Of a DNA stretch of 64,000 nucleotides, positions 11,168-24,917 are shown in pieces (the first letter of the stretch is position 1; the number at the start of each line of letters is the position of its first letter). Both the position numbers and the translations under genes were made by a program. The notes beneath the pieces are model-generated. The model was not told the origin of the DNA. It was given only the letters and a program-made list of their open reading frames with translations, and did no database searches. The stretch lies in contig NC_065407.1 in the NCBI RefSeq assembly GCF_024362695.1, forward strand, positions 10,540,001 to 10,604,000. Reading direction: 5' to 3'. This DNA comes from Pectinophora gossypiella. Taxonomy: Eukaryota; Arthropoda; Insecta; Lepidoptera; Gelechiidae.

Positions 11168-11187
11168 GATAAATGATTGATGGCGGC
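11168..11187 (+). promoter_or_regulatory. Candidate regulatory motif, copy 1
   Basis: GATAAATGATTGATGGCGGC is present here and again, base for base, at 15328-15347; both are also preceded by G. It contains TGATTGAT, a sequence type bound by PBC/Hox (Exd-like) homeodomain dimers. Both copies lie in GC-richer non-coding patches. Regulatory function is inference from exact reuse and the core motif. Confidence 0.35.
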
Positions 11188-13166
11188 CCTCAAGTATAAA
11201 CTCGATTATCCGTTGAGACGCGAACAACTTACAAGTTTTATGTAACGATGGATCAGGATTATTTTGAAACTTTTCCCCGGGAAAATCGACTCATGACAAT
11301 CATATTTGACTTGAATATCAATGACTGTGACTGCGGTCTTTTTTAGCGAAAACATATTTTCCGTTTCGTAACCCGATTTAAAGTTGTTTCACCCTCGTTT
11401 TTCTCATTCCACATCTCGAGTAAAACGAAATTCAAAGTTTATATTAGTTCAGTACAATTAGTAATTATATTTCATTCCAGCTTCAATGCGTGATAAGGGT
11501 TAGATCTGTCAAAGTATGGAGGCAAGTGTTGTGACGTTCATTAGCATAGTGATGTATCATCAGTCGAGATTAGGTCGATCGATTCAATCAGAAATCAGAA
11601 TCATACATTCATTCAACGCAATATTCATGGATAAACTTATTGAAGGTCAATGTAATAATTTTGACTGTTACATGAGGAATCTCTTACATGTGACAATACT
11701 TTATTACTTTACTACAATTTCTTTTGTATTATTGTTTTGCTTAGTCTGTGACAGTTACTCGTATTAGGTAGACACACCAAGCAGTTGTTAAGCAACACAT
11801 ACCGCATACAAGCCCTTCAAAGATAACAAACGTGCAAACGCTGCCCAAGCACCTACTTAACGGATAAGAATAATATATCCTATATATTTCGATATCATGG
11901 TATTACTAGAGAATACCCCCTAATGACTAGCGGGTGCGGGGGAAAAACTGTGGACTATGTTCGACTCCGTGAATTATTAAATTTTCCAATTTACCAGCGA
12001 ACCTCGCTAGATGTAGACGGAAAAAGGATTAAAATATTGGCAGCCGTAATCCTGTTTCCTTACTTATTTGAATAGGTACTTACGTATTTTTAAAGGGGTA
12101 TACTATTCAAAATTCGTTGCAAAGAAATAGTGTACTTACATCTTAAATATAATTATACTTGCGTGCCTAGAACGCAATGATCATAATGGAAAGGAGGCCT
12201 GTGCCCAGCACTGGTATATATCCTGCTATGTTTTTCATTATAAACTTATACATCACTTATGGTTGTATAAAATAAGTATAAATGCTTTCGTTTAAATTTC
12301 AACTGTGTGTGTGTGTGTGTGTGTTAAAATTATCACAAAAGATGTTTTTAGTAAGTAAGTGGTTATATTTTTTACATTTTAACACTTATTAAATTTGTGT
12401 TATAAAGTCAGTCTAATAACAACAGTAGAGTATAAAAAAAAAATATTCATAATGTAAAATACTGGCCGTTATTAGCGAAATATAAGAATTAAATTTAGTT
12501 CATACTGTTTTTTTTTTTAATTATTATACTTAGATTTTAATTAACTTTAAAAATTGCTATTCAGTCAGCTACTGTTATTTCTCTTTATGACATGTTGATT
12601 ATAAACTAAATATTATACATATATTCCTCAAAAATATATTTATTACTATTCTTTAAAGTATCGTTATTATAAATGATTGATTTAATGATGAACGTAGCTT
12701 TACAATAGAAGAATAATTGATTAACCCTTGATGATATTGGAAACGATATTTGGATGCCAATAAATGCATTTTGAATAAGAACGTCGTTCAAACTAGACAG
12801 ACAATCATAGTCTTTACCCGGCCATACCCCGTTATTAGCTCACTCTAGGGACGAGGCTGTCCTCGGAGAAAATTGTTTCGTCGTTTATTATTCCAAGTTT
12901 TAATCAAGGAAGCGGTGACCAGACGTCTGGAAAATGTCCTGATGACGCGCCCGTCGACATTCATTGGCTTGATAGTAAGTACTTAGATATGCTGGGAAAA
13001 CAGACGTCTTCGTATTTCTTTCTGAGCTTTTAGGATAAAGTTTTTCTTGTGTTCGACTTTTTCAGATAGCACACTAAACGCGTCACTTGCCTTATTTGAG
13101 AGAAAGGATGTGAGAAGTAATAATTTGCCTCTTTACAAAGATATTTTCCGTATGTAATAAAGGACA

Positions 13167-13478
13167 ATGGCCCCGATTCCTGGAGACACCGTCTAATTTT
13201 ATTTTAAGTTATATCTGTCATTTTCATATCCGTCGAAAAGGAAAGGGACGGATGATTCACAGCTCTTAATTTTAGGAAGAATGAGTAAATGAACGTGTCG
13301 GGTTATTGACTGATGTAAAATTTTTAGACGGTTGGTTTAGATTTGTGCTTAAAATTGACGTGTGTTCCATAAATTTTATGCTTGTCGATTACCCGTCCCT
13401 TTCCTTTTCGGCGGATAAGAAAATGACAGATATAACTTAAAATAAAATTAGATGGTATTTACAGGAATTAGCACCAAT
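13167..13478. mobile_element. Palindromic MITE, family B (copy 1)
   Basis: About 80-bp imperfect inverted ends: the left carries ATTCCTG, TCTAATTTTATTTTAAGTTA and CGAAAAGGAAAGGGACGG. The right carries the same blocks inverted and ends AATTAGCACCAAT. The middle includes a TTGACGTGTGTTCCATAAATT block shared with copies at 26552 and 61013. No open reading frame is present. Confidence 0.85.
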
Positions 13479-16400
13479 ATATATTTAATATCATAGAATG
13501 TCTCATGTAGCTTATATTTTCTTGAATTATTCTCATAAAGAAAGGATACCCATCTTCCCCTCGGGTGTAACTTGTGGCTCCGCCTGTTTCAAGTATGTGT
13601 TTATTTAATATAGACATATTATTATTCGAACCTTCCCTACAATAACAAAAAGAAAATACAATACAAACATTTTTACCTAACAAAAATCAAAGGAGAAAAA
13701 TAAGAAGTTTTATATTTCCACAAGTATGGGAGCGTGCCTAAAACTTTTGTTCCCCCAAACGTAGATAGTAGACAAGACTGTGTACAAATCGTTTACTTTG
13801 ATAGAGCGCGGGCCCGCTCGGGCGGAATAATTCGACAACGTTTGCGACGTTGTGTCTTCGCGCACTCTCCTTACATCCTCAAATGCGATTTCGCCGGCTA
13901 CTCCGCTCACTGTGTTTATTATATTGTTTTATTTATACCTAACTACTATATCGTTTTCTGCTGCGTACTCCTGCCTGAATAAGTTAAGCTACATAAACAC
14001 GTTAAACGCATGGTGTGGGACGGCAAGGAAAAGTTTGGATATTGCATACTGTTTTCATGTCGCGTCATATAAGTATTTACGTATTTATAGAACGATTATC
14101 TGTTCGTGCCTAATATACCTAATGGAATTATTGTTAGATAAGTAGTTGATAAAATAATGCAATGTATGAAGCAGGATGTAGACCTACAGAAAAAAAGGAA
14201 ATCGATTTCCCACAACAAACAGATGTTCTCTCAAAATTACGTTTGTAAAACTGATAAAACAATCAATTCCGCGTTATCTATTCCAGTCATGTCGCACAAC
14301 AAAGTATCAGGCAGTTGCGCTACTCTCATTTATACTTAATCCTATTTGATATATTGGTCCATTAGGAGCGCTGTCCCGCGCTGCTCGCCGGGATTGTAAG
14401 AAAATGCCAAGTAACGAGCTGTACACCTTTATAGACGGACATTCCTGCCGGTTTGTTAACGACGTTTTAAAATTTCTTCCATAAGAAAAACGTATCGGAA
14501 AACAATTTCCATTTTTTTTCCCCACCAATGATCGGCGGCAACGCTTGTTTTTGTTTGCGAAAGATAAAGAATTTCCACATAAATTGGAGATATGAAAGTA
14601 ATATTGATTGATAACCCAATTTGTTGGTCCCGAAGTGAAGGGATCGCGGGAGCTCCAAATGACGGTTTATCATGCGTTGTTCTACTGGGTGCCGTTACGC
14701 GAGACTGGCACAAATTGGATCGCGGTTACGGAAAAATGATACGTATCACGAAGCGGTGCAGTGCATGACGACGCGGCAAAATGAACAGAGACTGCATGCA
14801 ATATCTTATTCTGCATCCATACTCTGAAACGAGAGGTTAATAAATACAATGTTTTATTTTTATAACAAGTTTGTAACTCTAGCACAAGCTCTAAGACAAG
14901 TCTTATAAAGTAAAGATTGACAACAAAAATAAAATTCCCTTTATTTAATCTATTTAAATTATCCCTGAATATCCGATTTCGCTACGACGACGATTTATTT
15001 CCAGACCAGGTATTTGATACCTCAGTAAAGTTCATAACTTCCGCAAGGTTCGGTAGATTCACCAAATAAAAAAAAGAAATACACTTTTCCTTTCAAACGG
15101 CGGGGACTTCTTTCCTATAAAGGCGGCGATGTCTTTGTGCAGATAAAATTTGTGAAAATAAAACTCAATATGCGCCTATCAAGATCCAGTATCAATCTAT
15201 TTTGTTTGCACGCTTCTTTCATCCGACAATAAAGGCAGGGGGAACCTTTAAAGTCGGTTTTAAACGTGATACATTATCAAAGTGGCGTCGGTTTAGAGCT
15301 TTCCTCGGTACCGCGGAGCGACTCGCGGATAAATGATTGATGGCGGCGTCACATCGCGGTATCACGCGCGAATTTCACTTACATCGAAAATATTTTACAC
15401 ATTCCTCACTAACCGTGGCTCCAGCCATGCTCCACGAGTCGTCAATGACGTCACCCTACATTTTCAGTGCAAAATTATTCCATTTATTTTTATTCACGTC
15501 TCACCTCGGCTTTATTCACATTAGAAAAGAGCTCTACCCGCTATTGTTATCCTGTTTCCAGACTCTTAATGCTATAACAGACTACCAGTAAAACTTTCCC
15601 GACATGAATCCGTTGCTGTTTGTACATCATGTAACTTATTTCTAAATATTCAAATTCGTTCCCTCATACGTCGCGAGGGCGCTGATCTTGCCGCAACTGT
15701 ATCGCGGCAGAGTTGGCTTTGGCTAAACTTTAAAGAGCCGCAAAGGTTCATTTGAATGGAACTTTGTGTATAATTTGCATACTTATTTACATTATCTCTG
15801 CAGCACACAAGTGGGCCCCTTTCATTATCAAATTCGCAACACGGGGGAGTGGATTGCCGACGGAATACAAACTCGAGGTTTGAAAGTGATTATCAACAAA
15901 TTCCACGCAAAAAATGTCACCCGATTAAAGCAATAAAACTATGGGCGGTCCAACAGGGGGGCTTTCGAGTAGGAATTTACATCTTCTAATTTCGTTGGAG
16001 TACGATGAGCAAAGCTTACGACACGGTCGGTATTCCCTGCGAATAACTCACTATAAACCGTATCATATCATAGTTTATTGTAATAATTAAGGTATTAGGA
16101 AGTAGGTATGCATAATATTCATATTTTTATTGGTAATGTACCTACATTACACGTTAATATTTTCGTAAGTGCGAAAAGACACCAAGATCTGACTAACATT
16201 TAAAATTATATGTATTATCTATGACTGACACGATCGGCAGGTATGTATTAACACCACTGATTTCATAATGGCACCTTATATATTTTTAATTACTTACTAA
16301 GAACGTTTTTTTATTTATTGCTTTAACTTGATGGAAAGTCCACTTACTGAGGCCAAACACAGGGGTAAAGTAATAAATCTTTAAGAAATTGTACTTTGTA

Positions 16401-17473
16401 TTTCTTCCGCGGGGCGAAAGCAAATATTTTTTCATTCTCTAAACAGAGTTTAATCAAAGAAGGATTCTTAACGAAACTTTTACTGCTTTGAGCAACTGTC
16501 TACTTTATAACAAATATTTGTCTAAAGAATGTTGTTATTTTGGAATATCAAATAGCAATTTGCAGTAGGTAATGAATTGAGTCATCTTTTCTCAGATATT
16601 TGCGAATAGGATATTGTGAACTCGATATAATGGGATCCAGAAGGATAATGAACCTTACTCAAATTGAGATGCAATTTCATCCATTTTTTGTGAGTTTTAG
16701 TTGAGGGTTGTCGACGCGGAGATAATTAAATTTAACCCTTTTACTCTCCCGAGGAAAAGGAAAGTCGTAAATTGGAAAACTAAACTGCACGGATCTCACC
16801 CCGGGATTCAATTAGCTGCTAATCATATCTGGAGGGTGTGAGTGGATCGATCGAGTGCTACCCTTTCGCGCGTCTTAACTCGCGCTGACAGTCGCACCAA
16901 TACAACTTACGTTTGTAACAGACGCAGCAATCGAATATTTCTAGCGCTAGCGATAAAATATGCCAATTCGACGGTTTTCTTTGATAACGCGGAAATAAAT
17001 TCACAGCAGACGGCACATGTAGGCGCTATCGAGTAAAATAACATATTGGGTCTCCGTGAAGTGCGACAAAGATATGTTCCGAATGCATACGGAAACGACA
17101 CCAATAGCGGATGCATTTCACCGGGCGCGCACTTTCCGATCCCTTTTCGGCTCTCGCTTGCTGGGCGTCTTTCAGAGCTATCTGTCGTCTCACTGAGAAA
17201 TTTTGCCAACTCATTCGAGCGTGAACTTCTGCACCGTATTGATACCCTAGTACCTACTTATGTACATAAACTGCTGAGAGGAGCAAACTTCTCATTACTT
17301 TAACATAGGTGCTTCGAACTCTCTCAGTTGAAATAATACTCTTGATAGCGCATTCCCTTGAAATTGTATAAATAAGTAGTTTGAATACAACACACGATTT
17401 AGCTCTAGAGCAATAAGGCCGCCCAAATTGTACTGTATTCATGTGTTATGTCTGATTGTTGAAATTCTAGTTC
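13479..17473. other. Intron-like non-coding DNA
   Basis: There are many short open frames on both strands, but none has convincing splice sites, codon usage or motifs. GC-richer, non-repetitive patches lie at about 13790-13910, 14640-14780, 15080-15420, 15660-16030 and 16800-17220. They resemble conserved non-coding DNA of long insect introns, though this is inference. The shared 20-bp motif at 15328 falls in one. Confidence 0.4.
15328..15347 (+). promoter_or_regulatory. Candidate regulatory motif, copy 2
   Basis: An exact repeat of the 20 bp at 11168-11187, again within a GC-richer patch. Each copy is preceded within about 80 bp by a GCGGAGC block. A shorter related ATAAATGATTGAT occurs near 12670. 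Confidence 0.35.
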
Positions 17474-17513
17474 TGTGCAATAAAGTATATTTGATTTTGA
17501 TTTGATTTGATTT
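17474..17513 (+). mobile_element. 3' tail of a non-LTR retrotransposon or SINE
   Basis: TGTGCAATAAAGTATATTTG is followed by a degenerate (TGATT)n run. A polyadenylation-like AATAAA with a short tandem tail is the usual 3' end of CR1/LINE-type elements in insects. Only the tail is recognised; the 5' extent is unclear. Confidence 0.5.
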
Positions 17514-20500
17514 ACAGGTAGCACTGGTTGAAAAACTAACATACTTCAAAAACTATTTTAAAATGTTTTCGAGTTTGAGCGAACATTTTTAGAATTGCCT
17601 AAGATTGTACAGTTCTAGATTCATGTTGAGCCTCACGATATATTAACTAAAACTTGGTCGTGAAGGTACTTACCTGAAGTTTGTTGCTTGTAATGCATCG
17701 TTAAAGCTAGCAGACAGTTAAGGCGCCGAACTATGCAGTTACGGCGAATAGTTGAAAAGGAACGGACTGTTATCGCACGTCGTTGGGTAAGAATGTGAAC
17801 GATAGAAAGTTCCTTGTTCCCAGCTCGATTATACCGCGCAAACATCCACCGTACACCAAACTATTGACCTGAGCCTCCACATAGACAGCTTTTAATATCA
17901 CGAAATTGCCTCGACATCATTTAGTCGCTGCAAATATTACTTTAATCCCAGAGCAATAAAGTTTAAGCGTCTGAGCTTGCGGGGAATGCAATAAAATTTA
18001 AGACATGCGGTTAAAGTTTAGTTGTTTCTCTCTAACCAAGGTCAGACGTCGTATCAGTCGACTGTGTTGTCTCTGTCTTGAGAATGTCACGGCTATATTG
18101 CAAAGGCGGTCTGCAAGACGACAGCGATGAAAATTCTTGGTACCTCAATGTTATCTGAGGCGGTTTGCGTTTAATATTACGTATGTTGTCATAAGTGCAC
18201 GGGGGAAAGAGCAAATGAAGTATGTTGAACAAATTAAAATATACCTTTCTCTTTTCATTACTCGTTGAAGTTGTTCAATCTATTTTGAAGTTGTTCGTCT
18301 TCAAAAACCGATGAAAGTAAAATTAATATTTCCGTTTGCAGTCACGCGATGGGATCTTTATACTGCTTTACAAAAGATATGCGGGATTGTAAAAGTCTGT
18401 TACTTTTACTGCCGTGGTGCTGGGCCCCCTCGTCCGGGGGTGTCCGGGCGTCCTAGTAAAACCAGGTTTATGACGGACACGTGCCGGGTAAGGCGCCGCG
18501 TATCGACTGACGTTCTTATTTCTATACGCCCGGTTTACATTCCGAGAAACACACGTAAGATTATGAGCGTATCACTACTACTGTATTAAAGGATTATGGT
18601 GTGTCAAATTAGTTTTCTGGGCTCTCAGCGCTTCCTTATTTAATTTGAAGCAAATTTACAATAAGCCACGTTACATAAAGACTCCACCCAATTCAACTGA
18701 GATTATACAACCATGAGGTGTGTCATATTACACTATCACTAGGTATTCGATCAATTCGCTACTCATTGCAATATTCTAAATAGTTGTCGCTCTCACTGTC
18801 TACTATTTCTGAATATAGGTACATTAAAAATATGAACGTACAGAGGTTTAGCCCATAGTCGTTGCTATGACAACGCGATGCTCTTTATTGCCGTCTGGTT
18901 GTACACTGCCGTAACTATTGCTATTTGCCGTGCAGTTGTATTTTTATAGCAGGCAACGGCCTAATTGACACTTCTGCACACTTCATTAAGTGGAAGCACT
19001 GTGGGGGATATCGAAGACGGTTTATTGTGTCTATATAAGTTGAATATAAGTAGCAACTCTACGTGTGCTAGAGACACACGAGAAGCGACCATCACTTCAT
19101 TTGTTTCCTTGCACTACCTTGTACTTTCGTTATAGAACAGCCTTCGTGGAGACTAGTCTTCCCTCTTAAACCCCAAATAGATTGGTCGAGGGGAGGCCTG
19201 TGCCGTATATATAGAGATTGTTAAGTTTTTGTGCGTTCGTTATATTTAAATAGAAAATAAAAAAATACATAATGTTTAATTCTCTATACATTCCTTATAC
19301 TTGTTGTTTTCTGTCCACCAAGATAATAAGGTAATTTTTCAGTAGGGTAAATAATTTATTTATAAGCTGGCCTAAATGTATTCCTAGTAATTGCACTAGA
19401 TGAAAAATTTGTAACCGTTATTCATTTTACAGCTCGCATTGGGTCGAACAGAGCGAGGGGTGAATGTTTTTATATTATAGTCAGGAACTTTTCTGACAAC
19501 TTTAATAGTCACCATAGTCGTGGTAGTCATTTGTTTTAATGGTTCAAAATTCGAACAGATAATAGTTAATGCTACCGTGTCATGGCTTATGGTAACGTTA
19601 TCGCATAGACAATCAAGAATCCGATTCACATTGAAACAATCCATCACGCGTCAGTGAAACCCACAAAATAGAAATCTTTCCAGTAATGTGTTCTGTTATG
19701 TTTGTCGCCGCGGGAAAATGATGGATCGTTTATAATTTATTTATATGCTGACTCTACACTACCTTTTATATGCAGCACCGCCAGCAAAATTGGTTCCTCG
19801 GGGAGTTTTTCTCCAATTATCGGTGAAGTTGGGTCGGTATTGTTGATCGGCATAAAATACGATACGAAAACCTGTCTTTGTGCCTTGGCGGGTATATTAA
19901 AGCGATAAGGGTAAACAAATTGCAATACTTGTGGCCCTTATTACACGTCACATCAATCATAGAACCCCAGAAGAGTGAGATTACCTCCTCCTTGAAGCAT
20001 CTCAATCGCAGTCAACGCGAGTATTGCGTTTTGCTACCAAACATGATATATTTCAGCTAACATAAGTGACGAATTGCTTTTAGACGAAAACGAGTTTCGC
20101 CGACACGATAATATAGACGCTTTAACCGAAGTCTTGGAACTTACCTTTTTTTTAGATTTCATACATAATAATGGCCCCTAAAATAAAATCCTTCTTTAGT
20201 ATTAAAACAATATTAAGCTTGGCATTAACTTTTAAACTTCAATACTTACCTCATCCTTTTTGATGCGAACAGCAAAGGACTGGAACTGTCTTCCATCGTC
20301 TATTTCTGTTTTTCCAACTCTTTATAATCTGGGAGTTTTCACGGCTAGAGTGAATTTAGGTATTTGCTAGGTAAATGTGATCCACCGTAGACCACATCAT
20401 CACTTTCCATCAGGTGAGATTGTAGTCAAACGCGAGCCTATTTTATTTAAAAAACAACCTTAAGTATATTTAATAGTGCTAGGCCATGTTCAATCTATAT

Positions 20501-23500
20501 TTCTTGGCGAATTTTCAAAGGAAAATGTATCTTTAATGGTAGGTATTATAGCAGACTTCGCCTCAACAAAAGAGTGTAGAGCAGACTTTATTAGCGGCTG
20601 TTTAACGTAGCTGATAATAATAAAAAAATAAATGTAACCGGGGGTGGTGACGTCACAGGGAGCGCGGGGTGCGGGACGGGGGCGGCCACAACGCTCCGCA
20701 AATACGGCGATAGCCACGTCCGGAAATTCAATCAAGCTCGCACGGAGATTCGATCAAGATTGGGGTAATTAAAATACCTAACATTTTACCTACCCTACAT
20801 CACATTAAATAATCTTCCCAAAAAAAAAATGCGTTTTGGACACTCAAAACATCGCTGAGAGCGATTTGAGTTTGAAACTAATTATGTTCGGTCTGGTGGT
20901 TCGAGAATGTTTTTACATATAGCAGAAGGTAAACGGTTTATGAAGTCCAGTTTCATAACTGGTTTGCAATCAGTGCAAGCCGGGCAGTATTTAAACGAGA
21001 ACGTTCGAAGCTCTCCTTATTTATTGTCCACTATAGAAGTTCAATATGGACCGAGCCGGCGGACGCGGTTGTAGGTAATTAAAAACACGTCAGTCGCAGC
21101 CGACCTTTCAATTCGAGCATATGTCGAAATTCAGAATGAATCATTTCCCGTTTATATTTGTACTGCGGAAGCTCCGGTCTGTTTGCTATTACGTATGATC
21201 GAAAATCCCGCAGGTTTTCTACTGCGCCGCGGTTTAAAGCAAAAATAAGTTTCAGCGGAGTCCATTAGGTATGTGATGTCCTATATGCTGCGATGTGCAA
21301 TAATGGATGTTCTGTATGTGGTTATTAGAATCATATTTATTTGAATAAAAATGAAATTCACAAAATGTATTTATTGTTCATTGTTCAATCGTTTAGGTAT
21401 TTGTATTTTTAACAATATTTAGTTGAAACCCTATAAACAGCGACGGAGAAGTTAATACTCGTTACTAAGTTATTTTTCACTCAACATTTTTCAAAGCTTC
21501 CAAATCCCACGTGATCTGGCTGAGCTTAATATTTTCGTGCAAAACAGTAGATATACAATTTAATAGTGCGCCAAATCCCTTCTGACACAACACAATGACG
21601 CTTTTGTTCAACTATCACGATCTTCCAAACCAGACGATGTGAATTCAGTGTAATATCTGTCATATTGATGTTATTATTACATTGTTTTAAGCAAAGCCAA
21701 CGAAGGGTGTTAGTCTGTTGGCACGTGATTTCGTCATTAGGGAGATGTCTTATTATTCACAAAGTGCGAACGTCTCTGTTTTCGTTTACTAAATTAACTT
21801 TAGGGTACCGAAAGGGGTACGTACTATGGTCTTGTAAGGGCGACATGCGGATTAATAGTATTAATGCAACCCACTGCCGTTAATTGGTGACGATAAACTT
21901 GATTCTATCGAGGTTGAATTTGATTAGTAGATTATTAGTAGATTTACTTTTGAATTTCAATAAATCCATTATATTTCCAATAGATCTGAATATTAAGAAG
22001 CGATAAATATTAAGTTTAAATGAATAACCAGTTGTTACATAAACGTGAAGAAGTGGGTGAATACATCTGACCTAAATGACAAGTAAAATAAGAACACTGC
22101 GGACAATTGTCGTTATCAGCAGTTTCCGCAGCGACGAGCAATAAGCTGAAAGAACGGAATGACCTCAGCAATACATTACGGACGCAGCTGGTCATCCCTG
22201 GAGGAGTGCTGCCACCTGATTTATTCTCGGTATCCATCACTCTCCCCGCTCAGCTGACAAGACGTCCCCCCACACTCCCCCAACACTCTCCGACCAATTA
22301 ACCGGCCATGTTACATCAAATTCCTTCGAAAAACAAATGAGTACTCGAGACTAACTACGCACCTGTCCGAAATCCCCACCGGATACCAGCCCCACTCTAA
22401 TTTGGCGTTAGTGGCACAAATTCGCTTAACATTTAAATTATATTCTGGCAACCGATTCAAACAACTGTGTCCTGAATTAATAATGTCGAAAATATTTAGT
22501 CTCACACAATTTTGCTAGATTTCCAGATTGCAATTTGCATGTTAAACGTCAATCTGGCGGCGATGCGTCGGGCCCTATCGCTGAATATTAATGCTACGAC
22601 GAGATTTTGTTTTACTTTGCGGGAACTCGATTATGATGCAAAGTAGCCGACGGAGCCATAGTGACAAGGACGTGTGCTCAGCGCACACCTACATTATAAT
22701 ATGCTTTCACGTAACCATACACTGTGTACAATATCGTAGCCATTGTTAGTCATTTAGAACACGGTTTAACAGCAAACACAGTAAAACATTGATTAATAAA
22801 TGTAGAAGTATGCAAGGCGGTTCGTTGATTGGATTTGCATCTTTTCTATATTCATATTACAAGGGTTGTACAAGATAATAAAGAGTTGAAAAGACGTCTT
22901 TATTTTGCAAAAACGATAACAATACCTATTTATTCTGCGTAGCTTATCAGTTTTCTTTGTTATTCAAATTCTTGAGATGATAGCGTAACGAACGAGTAGT
23001 TGAATATAGTTAGAATATTATTATGAGACGTCCAACACATTTGCATTCTGACATCGTTGACATCGAGCCGTAAACAAAGCGGTTTGTACACCGTACACCA
23101 AGCTACGGCGTAGCATAACGTAGTAGGTCGTAGCAGGTCGCAACGGGTCGTAGGTCGTAGTAAATTATACCGCCGTCCGTTTACGGTACTTGTTCACCTG
23201 CCAGCTAGTAGCGGGTAAACTTATAATACCACATCAATCGCGCCAATAATCACGTCAATATTGGAGCAAACAGAGCAGAGTGGTAAAAAGACAAATTCCT
23301 TACACGAGGGACATATCATTTATAAATTGATCTAAAAGTTGTGTTTCTAAATGAGGAGCGAATATTTCTTAGAAACTTTCCTGCTGAGATACAGAAGTGA
23401 GGGATATTCGCCCCTCGCAGAGTTAGTCAGCGGGTAACTTATGCATGTATACCGTTATATATAAACTTCCGCCTATATTTTCTCATTAGTTTGGCGGCTC

Positions 23501-23773
23501 TGTCTGTCGTCGGAAGACAACTTGCAGTCACCATGGCAACTTGTATCTATTTCTTATTAATATATTAAAATAATCTAGGTGATCCTTACAATGACTGAAC
23601 CCATTGACAGACTTCAACGGCACTGTTGTTTTATGGTTGTGGACTGTCCATTACAAGCCCTATATTATATAAAAAACCTTTTTGCTGGAGAGTGAGTAAG
23701 TGCACAATACTATTTATCGCTGTGATAAAAATAATTAGCACGTGGGTTGAAGTTGCTATAATATTTTATTATT
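17514..23773. other. Intron-like non-coding DNA
   Basis: No exon is accepted. The interval 22107-22301 is open and has AG and GT dinucleotides around it, but the phases do not agree (see rejected). GC-rich patches lie at 18410-18500, 20635-20720 and 21040-21250. An imperfect short tandem repeat of GGTCGTAG/GGTCGCAA type lies at 23120-23161. A fragment at 19193-19222 resembles the S2-related repeat tail. Confidence 0.4.
23120..23161. repeat. Imperfect octanucleotide tandem repeat
   Basis: Four to five variants of GGTCGTAG follow each other (AGGTCGTAGC, AGGTCGCAAC, GGGTCGTA, GGTCGTAG). It is short and imperfect, with no associated gene. Confidence 0.6.
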
Positions 23774-23985
23774 AGCTCTCCACCCACAACTTTGCCCGCG
23801 GGGACTTCGGTTACCGCGGCACGTTATTTTTATCTCCTTTTCATCTACTTAGAAGATGCTTTTCGGGATAGAAACCATTCTGTTACTTTCTAGGTCTCAA
23901 ACTATCTCTGTACCAAATTTCAGCAGTTTAAGCGGGTAAAAGGTAAAATACAGACAGAGCTACATTCGCATTTACAACATTAATA
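23774..23985 (+). mobile_element. Fragment of an RTE-like non-LTR element
   Basis: The text contains CGCGGGGACTTCGGTTACC, then GTCTCAAACTATCTCTGTACC and ATACAGACAGAGCTACATTC, and ends in short AT-rich sequence. This arrangement is characteristic of the 3' region of RTE-type elements widespread in insects. The assignment is from memory of the family, not from a search. No reverse transcriptase frame remains. Confidence 0.45.
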
Positions 23986-24854
23986 GTTTATTGCACACAA
24001 GAAAATACAAAACGAAAATTGACGACAAGAAGAGATAAAAAATGCACAATATATTAAACCTAATAAAATAATAATAATTGTCCAACGTGTTGAAATACTT
24101 CAAATACATCACAAATATTAAGACCATAACACATTCTTTCGATGTCGCTTTGTCGCTCATAGAAAGATAAACACGAAACTAAGAAGTTCCTGAGAAATCA
24201 TTTTACTCAGACAAACTTACTTGTGCATCCTTGGTATTAATTACCACGCAGCATCATCCATCTCCCTGTCTTGAACCGTGAAGAACTTAATAGATTTCTC
24301 GAGAACTCTTCGATTGTCTTGAGATTCAGAAAAAGCTTTTATTAATGTTATATTTCGCATTATATTTTAAAATAGACTTGGTTTTTTTTAACTTCGTATT
24401 TGTGTTGGATGACTTGATATAAAAGTTTATGTATGGTATGGTTTATGTATGGTATGCAGCCTATAAACCGCTAAGAGTCATGTCCTGTTAATCCCGACTC
24501 AGTACATGGCAAAACTTCAAGATAACATGCAGGAGAAATTAAAATCATAATCATAATATAATCAATCGTTTATTTGAAAGAGCACAAAGTTAAAGCTCTT
24601 ATTCTAAGTAAAACAATGCATGATAGATTATATTCAACGTGCAAGCAAATGTGAAAATATTTATATAATTATATTATTATTAATAGACTTATATTACCTT
24701 TGATGGGTTTGCTCTTGACCCCAGACTTACCCGAATGCATTGACGACGCCTAAGATGGGGCGAGCTCGCCCAGAAGGCATGTTCACTCTGTCCTTAAAAC
24801 TGACTTATTCCTATAGTTAATAAAAACAGATTATGTAATAACCATTTAATTACA
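23986..24854. other. Non-coding; no gene seen
   Basis: AT-rich with short tandem near-duplicates of GTTTATGTATGGTATG around 24428-24457. No other feature is seen. Confidence 0.4.
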
Positions 24855-24917
24855 TATATACATAAACTCACGCCTATTTCCCACCGGGGTAAGCAGAGAC
24901 TATAGAATTCCATTTTT
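24855..24917 (-). repeat. Dispersed repeat, family C (copy 1)
   Basis: ACTCACGCCTATTTCCCACC is followed by GGGGTAAGCAGAGACTATAG and AATTCCA. The same text occurs inverted at 29389-29457 and 30021-30100, with weaker partial copies near 7760, 31085 and 63030. The full element is unknown. Confidence 0.65.

Larger units (their letters stand above)
9441..13166. other. Non-coding region with hairpins and possible conserved elements
   Basis: No exon is recognised. It holds a cluster of three hairpins at 9548-9635, a TG dinucleotide run at 12305-12324, and a 20-bp motif at 11168-11187 shared with 15328-15347. The stretch at 12186-12228 resembles the GGCCTGTGCCCAGCA tail of the S2-related repeat. The GC-richer stretch at 10980-11220 surrounds the shared motif. 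Confidence 0.45.

Noticed and set aside
22107..22301. Possible exon with AG at 22133 and GT after TTCTCG
   Set aside because: The acceptor side would be phase 1 but the donor side phase 0, unlike the exon chain at the left, and the peptide is not recognisable.
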